Notes under the pieces: generated by a model
Told to the model about the DNA's origin: nothing
What the model saw: the letters and a program-made list of their open reading frames with translations, nothing else
Database searches by the model: none
Made by a program: the position numbers and the translations under genes
Assembly (NCBI GenBank): GCA_947627525.1
Contig: CANQWJ010000063.1
Span: 1-7,088 of the forward strand
From: an uncultured Bacilli bacterium
GTDB lineage: Bacteria; Bacillota_I; Bacilli_A; RF39; UBA660
Length of the DNA: 7,088 nt
Direction of reading: 5' to 3'
Shown here: in pieces, positions 1 to 6,320 of the stretch
Numbering within the stretch: position 1 is the stretch's first letter
Layout of the letters: every line of letters starts with the position of its first letter

Positions 1-2132
1 TTAGTAATGAACTATTAAAAGATTTAGATCGCAATACTGTTGCGATGGCTCCAAACTTTGATGATACAGAACTTGAGCCAACTGTTTTACCAGCTAAGTT
101 TCCTAATTTGCTCGTCAATGGAACCATGGGAATTTCCGCCGGGTATGCCACTAATATTCCAACACATAATTTAGGAGAAGTAATAGATGCAACAATAAAA
201 CGAATTGATTCACCTAATTGCCGCCTTGAAACGATTATGGAAATTGTTAAAGGTCCTGACTTCCCAACTGGTGGTATTGTAGAAGGACTTAGTGAAATAA
301 AAAAAGCTTATACGGATGGTCGTGGACGCATTATTGTTAAATCGCGTACAAATTGGGAAGACGCTAAAGGAAAACTTACACTTGCCATCACGGAAATTCC
401 TTATGAAGTTAATAAAGCCCAATTAGTTCGTAAAATTGATGAAATTCGTATTGAAAAGAAAATCGAAGGCATGATTGAAGTTCGTGACGAATCGGATAAA
501 GATGGTTTAAGAATTGCCATTGATTGTAAGAAAGATGCCAATCGTGAATTAATTTTAAATTATTTACTTAAAAATACCGAATTACAAATAACTTATAACT
601 TCAATATGGTTGCTATTGTCAATCGTTGTCCTAAACAATTAGGTATTTTAGAAATGCTTGATGCCTATATTGCGCATCACAAAGAAGTAATATTGAGAAG
701 AACAGAGTTTGATTTGGAACATGCTAAAGCCCGTTTCCACATCGTTGAAGGATTAATTAAATGTATTTCGATTCTCGATGAAGTAATTCGTGTCATTCGT
801 GCTAGTAAAAATAAAGCCGATGCTATTCAAAATCTTGTTAAAGAGTTCGAATTTAGTGAGAAACAAGCTGATGCTATCGTCACTTTACAGCTTTATCGTT
901 TAACTAATACTGATGTTGTTGAACTTGAACAAGAAATGGAAAATCTAAGGAAAATGATTAAGGGACTAGAATTAATTTTAAGTGACGAAGAAGTATTAAA
1001 AAATGTCATGAAAGATGAACTTCGTAAGATTAAAAAGGAATATGCTGTCCCAAGAAAAACGGATATTAAAGATGAAATAACCGAAATTAAAATCGATAAT
1101 ACAGTAATGATTTCTAAGGAAGACGTCATCGTTGCTCTTACTAAAGATGGTTATATTAAACGTACATCTCTAAGAAGTTATCAAGCATCAACGGAAGAAA
1201 CAACTTTAAAAGATGGTGACTATTTAATTGGTTTATATGAATTAAATACTTTAGATAATTTATTAGTCTTTACTAATTTTGGTAATTATTTTAATGTTCC
1301 TGTTTTTGAATTACCTATATGTGTATGGAAAGATATGGGAAAACATTTGAGTAATATTGCTCGTTTAGATAGTGGGGAAGAAGTCGTTAGTGTCATTCCA
1401 GTTACTGATTTCAATCGTCAAGTTGATGTCATAACGGCCACTAAAAATGGTATGATTAAACGCACATCTTTACAAGAATTTAAAACGAGTCGCATCTTAA
1501 AACCAATTACTTGTATGAAACTAAAAGAAAAAGACGTTTTAATAAATGCCTTTATTGTTGAACATAACGATATCTTTGTCGGTACTAATAAATCATATGG
1601 TTTATGGTATGATGTTAGTGAAATTCCGGTTGTCAGTCTTCGTGCTAGTGGTGTTAAATCAATAAATCTAAAAGATGATTTTGTGGTAAACACTTCTTGC
1701 TTTGATAAAGAAACAACTGAGTATGTTACAATCATTACTGATAAAGGAACAGGAAAACGTGTTAAGATATCTGACTTTGAAAAGACTAGTCGTGCTAAAA
1801 GAGGACTATTAGTTCTACGTGAAGTTAAGACTAATCCTTATCGTATCATTAAAACTTTTGTCAATAATAATAAGGACTTTATTGGTCTTAAAGGAAACGA
1901 TATCAAAGTTATCAAAAATACTGAAATACCAATAATGGATCGTTATTCAACTGGTTCACAATTGGTAAAAGGGCGTCTCATTGATGCTTATATCAATGCG
2001 GAACTTCAAAAGAAAGATAGTTTAAAAGAACAAGTTGTCATTAAAGAAGAAAAAGAACAATCTAAAGTCTCTTTAAAAGAAATAGATGATCGTTTAATGA
2101 CCATTGATGACTTTATCAATATTGATGAGTAA
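1..2132 (+). CDS. parC: DNA topoisomerase IV subunit A (ParC), 3' part; 5' end outside window
   Basis: ParC is the DNA-breaking and rejoining subunit of topoisomerase IV, which works with ParE (ATPase) to unlink daughter chromosomes. The reading frame is already open at nt 3 (SNELLKDLDRNTVAMAPNFD), so the ATG at 45 is an internal methionine, not the start. About 709 residues are visible; Gram-positive ParC is near 800. Seen: the PNLLVNG...GISAGYATNIP core, the PDFPTGGI segment, the tower/coiled-coil region (about nt 670-1030, with HIVEGLIKCISILDEVIRV), then a C-terminal beta-pinwheel of six repeated blades (about nt 1120-2000, e.g. ALTKDGYIKRTSL and ATKNGMIKRTSL), and a charged tail. No intact GyrA box (QRRGGKG) is present, which with the Gram-positive ParC-like text favours ParC over GyrA. 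By family alignment from memory, the catalytic tyrosine and the quinolone-resistance region lie just upstream of the window. parE would be expected upstream. Confidence 0.95.
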   Translation, partial: SNELLKDLDRNTVAMAPNFDDTELEPTVLPAKFPNLLVNGTMGISAGYATNIPTHNLGEVIDATIKRIDSPNCRLETIMEIVKGPDFPTGGIVEGLSEIKKAYTDGRGRIIVKSRTNWEDAKGKLTLAITEIPYEVNKAQLVRKIDEIRIEKKIEGMIEVRDESDKDGLRIAIDCKKDANRELILNYLLKNTELQITYNFNMVAIVNRCPKQLGILEMLDAYIAHHKEVILRRTEFDLEHAKARFHIVEGLIKCISILDEVIRVIRASKNKADAIQNLVKEFEFSEKQADAIVTLQLYRLTNTDVVELEQEMENLRKMIKGLELILSDEEVLKNVMKDELRKIKKEYAVPRKTDIKDEITEIKIDNTVMISKEDVIVALTKDGYIKRTSLRSYQASTEETTLKDGDYLIGLYELNTLDNLLVFTNFGNYFNVPVFELPICVWKDMGKHLSNIARLDSGEEVVSVIPVTDFNRQVDVITATKNGMIKRTSLQEFKTSRILKPITCMKLKEKDVLINAFIVEHNDIFVGTNKSYGLWYDVSEIPVVSLRASGVKSINLKDDFVVNTSCFDKETTEYVTIITDKGTGKRVKISDFEKTSRAKRGLLVLREVKTNPYRIIKTFVNNNKDFIGLKGNDIKVIKNTEIPIMDRYSTGSQLVKGRLIDAYINAELQKKDSLKEQVVIKEEKEQSKVSLKEIDDRLMTIDDFINIDE

Positions 2133-2136
2133 AATT

Positions 2137-2171
2137 AAATCACCTGCATATTATAGAGTAGGTGATTTTTT
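2137..2171 (+). terminator. Hairpin plus T-run after parC; 3' arm is the ylbD ribosome binding site
   Basis: AAATCACCT (2137-2145) pairs perfectly with AGGTGATTT (2160-2168). A G-U and a C-G pair extend the stem inward to 11 pairs around a 10-base loop, and a run of six T follows (2166-2171). This has the form of an intrinsic terminator for parC. The 3' arm also contains AGGTGA (2160-2165), the Shine-Dalgarno of the next gene, six bases before its ATG at 2172. Any transcript reading through from parC could therefore hide this ribosome binding site. The structure is seen; both functions are inferred. Confidence 0.7.
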
Positions 2172-2516
2172 ATGTCGAAAGAAGATTTTAAAGCCTTTGT
2201 TAGAAGAAAACCCAAACTGATTGAATATGTTCAAAATAACAATAGTTCTTGGCAGAAAATTTATGAGATATACGAATTATATGGCGAAAATAATTCTATA
2301 TGGGATGATTATTTAAAAGATAAACCAAGAAGTATAAGTAATTCTTTTACGGATATCATTAATACAATTAAAGGAATTGATTTAGAGAAGTTACAAAGTG
2401 GTATTGATAGTATTCAAAATACTATTTCCATGATTCAAAACTTTAGTACCAATAATAAGAATAGTCAAAATAATAATTATCAACCTAGGTATCAATATCA
2501 TCACATGGATGACTAA
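2172..2516 (+). CDS. ylbD: YlbD-like protein (YlbD putative coat protein family)
   Basis: A small soluble protein of 114 residues, without signal peptide or membrane helix. The N-terminal half matches the YlbD family pattern as I recall it: FKAFVRRKPKLIEYV (residues 6-20), SSWQKIYEIYELYGE (25-39), then W44. A short helix follows (LEKLQSGIDSIQNTISMIQN, 71-90), and the tail is rich in Asn, Gln, Tyr and His (93-114). In Bacillus subtilis YlbD is annotated as a putative spore coat protein, but its biochemical role is not established; whether this organism sporulates cannot be told from the window. The start is fixed by AGGTGA six bases upstream. The stop overlaps the ylbE start (TAATG), and the ylbD-ylbE pairing repeats the Bacillus order, which supports both names. 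Confidence 0.8.
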   Translation: MSKEDFKAFVRRKPKLIEYVQNNNSSWQKIYEIYELYGENNSIWDDYLKDKPRSISNSFTDIINTIKGIDLEKLQSGIDSIQNTISMIQNFSTNNKNSQNNNYQPRYQYHHMDD

Positions 2517-2518
2517 TG
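2514..2518 (+). promoter_or_regulatory. TAATG stop/start overlap coupling ylbD and ylbE
   Basis: The TAA stop of ylbD shares its last A with the ATG of ylbE. There is only a weak GGA-type ribosome binding site just upstream (in ATGGATGAC), so ylbE translation probably depends on ribosomes terminating on ylbD. Confidence 0.7.
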
Positions 2519-2737
2519 AATCAAAATTTAATTTATAAGATTCGTGAAAATCCAGATTTATATCAATATTTAAAATATAATTCCTATTTGTATAAAGCAA
2601 TTATGCGTAATGAAATTACTTTAAAAGATCTCGAAAATAGAATGCGTCAAGATTTAAAGATAACCATGGCTGATAAAATTAATAATCTTGGTCAAAAAAT
2701 AGAACTAGCTAATACTTTTTTAAATATCTTAAGATAG
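2516..2737 (+). CDS. ylbE: YlbE-like protein
   Basis: A 73-residue protein of unknown function, similar to the YlbE-like family of Bacilli (about 75-80 residues in Bacillus). Seen: an N-terminal segment with the family-like N-P-D-L pattern (IRENPDLYQYLKYNSYLYKAI, residues 8-28, partly aromatic) and a C-terminal helix (ADKINNLGQKIELANTFLNI, 52-71) corresponding to the family's conserved end. No membrane helix, cysteine or recognisable catalytic motif is seen. It starts inside the stop codon of ylbD and so belongs to the same transcript. Its TAG stop lies within the palindrome at 2731-2752. The assignment rests on size, remembered motif text and position directly after ylbD. No function can be given. 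Confidence 0.75.
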   Translation: MNQNLIYKIRENPDLYQYLKYNSYLYKAIMRNEITLKDLENRMRQDLKITMADKINNLGQKIELANTFLNILR

Positions 2738-2755
2738 AAATATTTCTATCTTTTT
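2731..2755 (+). terminator. AU-rich terminator-like palindrome overlapping the ylbE stop codon
   Basis: AAGATAGAAA (2731-2740) and TTTCTATCTT (2743-2752) form a perfect inverted repeat leading into a T-run ending at 2755. The ylbE TAG stop (2735-2737) is inside the 5' arm. Only two G-C pairs are present, so the hairpin is weak and termination may be partial. The inverted repeat would also read as a hairpin from the opposite strand, though no opposing gene is present. Confidence 0.5.
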
Positions 2756-2770
2756 ATATATTTTTAAATA

Positions 2771-2779
2771 TGATATACT
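2771..2779 (+). promoter_or_regulatory. Extended -10 promoter for the lipoprotein gene
   Basis: TGATATACT fits the TGN-TATAAT extended -10 form (5 of 6 in the hexamer). The matching -35 position (about 2751-2756) falls in the T-run of the preceding terminator and is only weakly TTGACA-like, which an extended -10 can tolerate. The predicted transcript start is near 2786, giving a leader of about 26 bases with AAGGTGA at 2802-2808 before the ATG at 2812. This leader is too short for a riboswitch. Confidence 0.55.
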
Positions 2780-2811
2780 TATAAAGTAAAAGAGTAGTAA
2801 GAAGGTGAATT

Positions 2812-3699
2812 ATGAAAAATAAAATAAAACTATTATTTTTAATTTGCCTTACTATAGTTTGTGGTTGTGTTAAATATGAATATACAATGACTTTAGGTAG
2901 TGATAAAAAGTTTAATATTACGATTATTGATGCCATTCAAAAGGAATATTCATCTTCCCTAGAAGATTCTTTTAATGAAGTAAAAAGTAATTATGAGAAG
3001 AAGGGTTATCAAGTTGAAGAATATGTTGATGAACAATATCAAGGTATAAGAGTTTCTACTACTTTTTCTAGTATTGATGATTTGAGTAGTAATGAAGAAA
3101 TGACTATTGAACTTACTAAATTATTTGATCAAGATAAAGATAAAATAAAATTATTTACTAAAAAGAAAAAACAAAATATTACTACTTATAGTGCTGACTT
3201 TACTTATAATTTTTCTCTATCGCAAGAAGATAAAGATTTAATGAAAAAATATGATATAGATGAAAATGCTTCTAGTTCTTCAGATTTAGAATTTTACTAT
3301 TCTATTGTCTTACCTAAAAATATTAAAGTTGTTAAAAACAATGCTACGGAATTCGATGAAAAGAATAATAAATTGTCTTGGACTTTAAAATATGGTGAAG
3401 TTACAAATATTAATTTTAGTTTTACTTTGGATGATAAAGATATTACAAAGAATGATATTGATTTTGAAAAAAATGTTCAAAGTAATAATGAAAATAGTTC
3501 TATTTCTAATAATAATCGTATAAACACCAAAAAAGAAAAAGCCGATATTAATTTTATTAGTTTGATTCTTCCACTCTTAATAATTATTGGTATTATTTAT
3601 ATATTTATTTTGATAAAAAGAAAACTTAATAGTAGTTATATCTCTCATGATAATAAAGGAATCATTTCTCATCAAAAGCCACCAAATTTTAAAAAATAA
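2812..3699 (+). CDS. Lipoprotein with C-terminal membrane helix, LppM/DUF3153-like
   Basis: A 295-residue exported protein. The N-terminus is a lipoprotein signal peptide: basic MKNKIK, a hydrophobic core, then lipobox V16-C17-G18-C19, so Cys19 should be lipidated after signal peptidase II cleavage. The mature part begins CVKYEYTMTLGSDKKFNI, resembling LppM/DUF3153-type lipoproteins, which start with a C-x(3-5) beta-strand and a hydrophilic extracellular domain. Residues 20-205 are mostly predicted beta/alpha soluble domain. Residues 206-245 are an Asn/Ser/Asp/Lys-rich linker. Residues 247-268 (ISLILPLLIIIGIIYIFILI) are a single membrane helix followed by a basic cytoplasmic tail of about 27 residues. 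The protein is therefore anchored at both ends, with the domain outside the cell. It has its own promoter and terminator, so it appears to be expressed independently of its neighbours. The family match is tentative; the topology is secure. No function is assigned. Confidence 0.85.
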   Translation: MKNKIKLLFLICLTIVCGCVKYEYTMTLGSDKKFNITIIDAIQKEYSSSLEDSFNEVKSNYEKKGYQVEEYVDEQYQGIRVSTTFSSIDDLSSNEEMTIELTKLFDQDKDKIKLFTKKKKQNITTYSADFTYNFSLSQEDKDLMKKYDIDENASSSSDLEFYYSIVLPKNIKVVKNNATEFDEKNNKLSWTLKYGEVTNINFSFTLDDKDITKNDIDFEKNVQSNNENSSISNNNRINTKKEKADINFISLILPLLIIIGIIYIFILIKRKLNSSYISHDNKGIISHQKPPNFKK

Positions 3700-3701
3700 T
3701 T

Positions 3702-3724
3702 AAAGGATAGTAATCCTTTTTTTT
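3702..3724 (+). terminator. Intrinsic terminator after the lipoprotein gene
   Basis: AAAGGAT (3702-3708), loop AGTA, ATCCTTT (3713-3719), then an eight-base T-run (3717-3724). It lies two bases after the TAA stop of the lipoprotein gene and is the clearest intrinsic terminator in the window. Confidence 0.85.
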
Positions 3725-3736
3725 ATTTTGGTTATA

Positions 3737-3745
3737 TGTTATTAT
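3737..3745 (+). promoter_or_regulatory. Probable extended -10 promoter for the U32-ylbF-rsmD operon
   Basis: TGTTATTAT fits TGN-TATAAT with 5 of 6 hexamer matches. It lies just after a terminator and about 24 bases before the U32 ATG, leaving room for a short leader carrying AGGTGA (3759-3764). No good -35 box is seen. A second candidate, TGTTATAGA (3746-3754), is a poorer match and would start transcription within the ribosome binding site. Confidence 0.4.
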
Positions 3746-3768
3746 TGTTATAGATTTTAGGTGATGTT

Positions 3769-6009
3769 ATGAAAAAAGTTGAATTATTGAGTCCCGTTGG
3801 GAATCTAGAAACATTAGCGTTTGCTGTTCATAATGGCTGTAATGCTGTATATTTTGCTGGTAAAAAGTTTGGTGCTAGAAAGTTTGCTGATAATTTTAGT
3901 GATGATGAGATCATTGAAGCGATTAAATATTGTCATTTATATGGTGTTAAAGTATATATTACAGTTAACACTTTAGTTTTTAATCGCGAAATAGATGAAG
4001 TTATGGATTATATTAAATTTCTTTATCTTTCAGGAGTTGACGCTTTAATTATGCAAGATATTGGACTAATTAATTTAACTCACCAAATGTTCCCCAATTT
4101 AGATATTCATATATCAACGCAAGCTCATAATCATAATGATCCAGGAATTAAATTCTTTGAAGAGTTAGGCGCTAAACGTATCGTTTTAGATCGTGAAATG
4201 AGTTTAGAAGAAATAAAAAGATTAGATACTAAATTAGAAAAAGAAGTTTTCGTTCATGGTGCTTTGTGTGTATCTTATTCTGGTTGTTGTCTCTTTAGCA
4301 GTTTAAATGGGGGACGAAGTGGTAATCGTGGTGAATGCGTCGCATCTTGTCGTTTGCCTTATGAATTATATAAAAATGATCAAAAAATAAAGACCGATGG
4401 TGACTATCTACTAAGTACTAAGGAATTAAATACATTAAATCACATCAAGGAATTAATTGAAGCAGGAATTACTAGTTTTAAAATTGAAGGACGAATGAAG
4501 TCCAAAGAATATGTTGGTTTTGTTACAAGACTATATCGTATGGCCATTGATAAGTATTATAATCATGAAGATCCAACGATAAGTGAAGAAGAAATATTTA
4601 AATTAAAAAAATTATATAATCGTCAATTTACTTCGGGGTATCTATTTAATAATGCTGGTAAAGAATTAATGAATATCCATTCTCCCAATCACATTGGAAC
4701 CGAATTGGGTGAAGTTCTTTCGCACGACCAACAATTCATTAAAATTAAATTAATAGATGATTTATATCAAGAAGATGGTCTTCGTTTTTCTAATGGCGAA
4801 GGAATGATTGTCAATCGTCTTTATAATGATAAGAAACTTTTAGTAAGTTCTCTTTCAAAAGGCGAAATTGCTTATCTAGATAATAGAGTAGGTCTAAAAG
4901 AAAAAGGTAAAGTTTTAAAAACTCTTGATAAAAATTTAATAAAGGAATTACAAAAACTAGAAGAAAAGAAAATTTCTATCGATGTCCATGTAATTTGTAA
5001 AGAGGGACAAAGTCTAGAAATAAGTGTTAGTGATGGTCAAAATAATATCAAAAGAAAGGGCATTATAATTGAAAAAGCGATAAATTCACCAACAACTAAA
5101 GAAAGAATAATACTCCAAGTATCAAAATTAGGTAATACACCTTTTAGTATTAATAAGCTTACTTTTGATATCGACGATGGTATTTTTGTACCAATTCAAA
5201 AAATAAATGATCTTCGTCGTGAAATAATTGCGGAATTAACTTCTATTAGAGAAAATAAAAAAAGGGATATTATTATTAAAGAAAAAGAACCTATTAAACA
5301 TAATAAAATTAATTCTAAAGTTTGTCTAAATGTTTTAGTCCGTAATGAAAAACAACTTATCGCATGTCTAAACAAACAAGTTGATAACATTTATACTGAT
5401 GATAAAGTCTTATATTCTAAATACAAAAATCTTCATAATATCTTTTTAAGATTACCAAGAGTAAACTTAAAAGAGCCTCTTTTTGAAAATGAAAAATTAG
5501 TAATTACCGAAATTGGTTCAATAATTAATGCTAAAAATAATGATGTTGTGGCTGATTATACGATTAATGCGACTAATAGTGAAACTATTTCTACTCTTGA
5601 AAATAATGGTGTTAAATTAGTTACACTTTCACCGGAAATAACTGATGAATATTTAAATGATACTAATTTCAAGGATAATAATGTTGAACTTATTATTTAT
5701 GGTACAATGGAACTCATGATCATGAAATATTGTCCTCTTAAAATGCTTGAAAATAATGATGGGAATAATTGTAATTTGTGTAGCCTTGGTAATAAGTATT
5801 ACTTAAAAAATAAAAATGATGAATGTTTTCCAATCATCAATACTAAACATTATACGCACATCATGCATAAAGAGCCTCTCAATAAAATTAGTCATATAAA
5901 AAAATATATGGCTTTAGGAATAAATAATTTCCGTCTTGAATTATTTGAAGAAGATGAAAAAACAATTAATAGTTTAATAGACCAAATAAGAATGGAGATT
6001 GATAACTAA
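3769..6009 (+). CDS. Large peptidase-U32 family protein with central DUF3656-like domain; probable RNA hydroxylation enzyme (RlhA/TrhP-like)
   Basis: A 746-residue cytoplasmic protein. The N-terminus (ELLSPVGNLETLAFAVHNG) and the U32 signature (EVFVHGALCVSYSGCC, residues 159-174) place it in peptidase family U32. Despite the name, characterised members act on RNA: RlhA on 23S rRNA C2501 and TrhP on tRNA wobble uridine 5-hydroxylation. C167, C174, C190 and C194 (GECVASC) are the likely iron-sulfur ligands. Next comes KIEGRMKSKEYV (238-249), then a beta-rich middle part (about 310-500) resembling the DUF3656 collagenase-type domain. A divergent C-terminal domain carries a second cysteine set (C655, C668, C671, C686; NCNLC). 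The long form resembles RlhA more than the short Bacillus paralogues YrrN/YrrO, so the RNA target (23S rRNA or tRNA) is undecided. AGGTGA four bases before the ATG fixes the start. The stop overlaps the ylbF start as TAATG. Confidence 0.9.
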   Translation: MKKVELLSPVGNLETLAFAVHNGCNAVYFAGKKFGARKFADNFSDDEIIEAIKYCHLYGVKVYITVNTLVFNREIDEVMDYIKFLYLSGVDALIMQDIGLINLTHQMFPNLDIHISTQAHNHNDPGIKFFEELGAKRIVLDREMSLEEIKRLDTKLEKEVFVHGALCVSYSGCCLFSSLNGGRSGNRGECVASCRLPYELYKNDQKIKTDGDYLLSTKELNTLNHIKELIEAGITSFKIEGRMKSKEYVGFVTRLYRMAIDKYYNHEDPTISEEEIFKLKKLYNRQFTSGYLFNNAGKELMNIHSPNHIGTELGEVLSHDQQFIKIKLIDDLYQEDGLRFSNGEGMIVNRLYNDKKLLVSSLSKGEIAYLDNRVGLKEKGKVLKTLDKNLIKELQKLEEKKISIDVHVICKEGQSLEISVSDGQNNIKRKGIIIEKAINSPTTKERIILQVSKLGNTPFSINKLTFDIDDGIFVPIQKINDLRREIIAELTSIRENKKRDIIIKEKEPIKHNKINSKVCLNVLVRNEKQLIACLNKQVDNIYTDDKVLYSKYKNLHNIFLRLPRVNLKEPLFENEKLVITEIGSIINAKNNDVVADYTINATNSETISTLENNGVKLVTLSPEITDEYLNDTNFKDNNVELIIYGTMELMIMKYCPLKMLENNDGNNCNLCSLGNKYYLKNKNDECFPIINTKHYTHIMHKEPLNKISHIKKYMALGINNFRLELFEEDEKTINSLIDQIRMEIDN

Positions 6010-6011
6010 TG
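6007..6011 (+). promoter_or_regulatory. TAATG stop/start overlap coupling the U32 gene and ylbF
   Basis: The U32 TAA stop and the ylbF ATG share one A. The nearest ribosome binding site is GGAG at 5994-5997, 11 bases upstream of the ATG, which is rather far. Translation of ylbF is probably coupled to termination on the U32 gene. Confidence 0.65.
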
Positions 6012-6320
6012 GATCTAGAATTAATTGAAAAAATAGATGATTTAATTAAGACTTTAGATGATAGTTTAGAATTCAAAAAAATTTTAGCATTAAAAAAGAA
6101 AATATATGAGAATGAAGATTTAAAAAGAAAATTAGAGGAATTTAATCGGGTAAAAGATAATATCTATGACCAAAAATATGTATCATTAAAAAGAGAGATT
6201 TTAACTATTCCTGAAGTCGCTGAATATAAGCATTTAGAAAATGAAATGTATCTTTTAGTTATGGCCATTAATAATAAATTAAAATTATTGACAGGAAATG
6301 ATGTGAGGTGCCTAAAATGA
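6009..6320 (+). CDS. ylbF: Short YlbF/YmcA (Com_YlbF) family protein, RicF-like
   Basis: A 103-residue, highly charged, all-helical protein. In Bacillus subtilis YlbF (RicF) joins YmcA (RicA) and YaaT (RicT) in the Y-complex, which directs RNase Y and affects competence, biofilm and sporulation. Seen: three predicted helices typical of the Com_YlbF domain (LIEKIDDLIKTLDDSLEFKK; ENEDLKRKLEEFNRVKDNIYD; then VAEYKHLENEMYLLVMAINN). There is no signal peptide or membrane helix. It is clearly shorter than Bacillus YlbF (about 149 residues), mainly at the C-terminus, which ends VRCLK with a single cysteine. Bacillus Ric proteins bind iron-sulfur clusters through C-terminal cysteines (from memory), so that function may be absent or different here. 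Position directly before rsmD matches Bacillus ylbF-(ylbG)-rsmD and is the strongest support for calling this YlbF rather than YmcA. It overlaps rsmD as ATGA. Confidence 0.75.
   Translation: MDLELIEKIDDLIKTLDDSLEFKKILALKKKIYENEDLKRKLEEFNRVKDNIYDQKYVSLKREILTIPEVAEYKHLENEMYLLVMAINNKLKLLTGNDVRCLK
6305..6310 (+). promoter_or_regulatory. Ribosome binding site that sets the rsmD start
   Basis: GAGGTG, inside the last codons of ylbF, lies six bases before ATG 6317, the ideal distance. The in-frame GTG at 6308 is part of this site and cannot use it, so ATG 6317 is the start. ATG 6317-6319 also overlaps the ylbF TGA stop (6318-6320), giving ATGA coupling. Confidence 0.8.

Noticed and set aside
45..47. 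ATG at 45 as the start of the parC gene
   Set aside because: The frame is open from nt 3 with conserved ParC residues before this methionine, no ribosome binding site precedes it, and the family needs about 100 more N-terminal residues.
1..2132. GyrA instead of ParC
   Set aside because: The pinwheel has no intact GyrA box and the core and tower sequences read like Gram-positive ParC (GrlA).
210..2600. Minus-strand open frames (for example 210-422, 893-1129, 1418-1735, 2391-2600)
   Set aside because: They lie antisense within conserved genes, have low-complexity Phe/Ser/Ile-rich translations, and no ribosome binding site or family resemblance was recognised.
2780..2811. Riboswitch or leader RNA before the lipoprotein gene
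   Set aside because: Only about 26 bases separate the predicted transcript start from the ATG, and no structured element is visible.
5196..5390. Minus-strand open frame inside the U32 gene
   Set aside because: It is antisense to a conserved gene, has no recognisable family, and its composition is explained by the complement of Lys/Asn-rich coding sequence.
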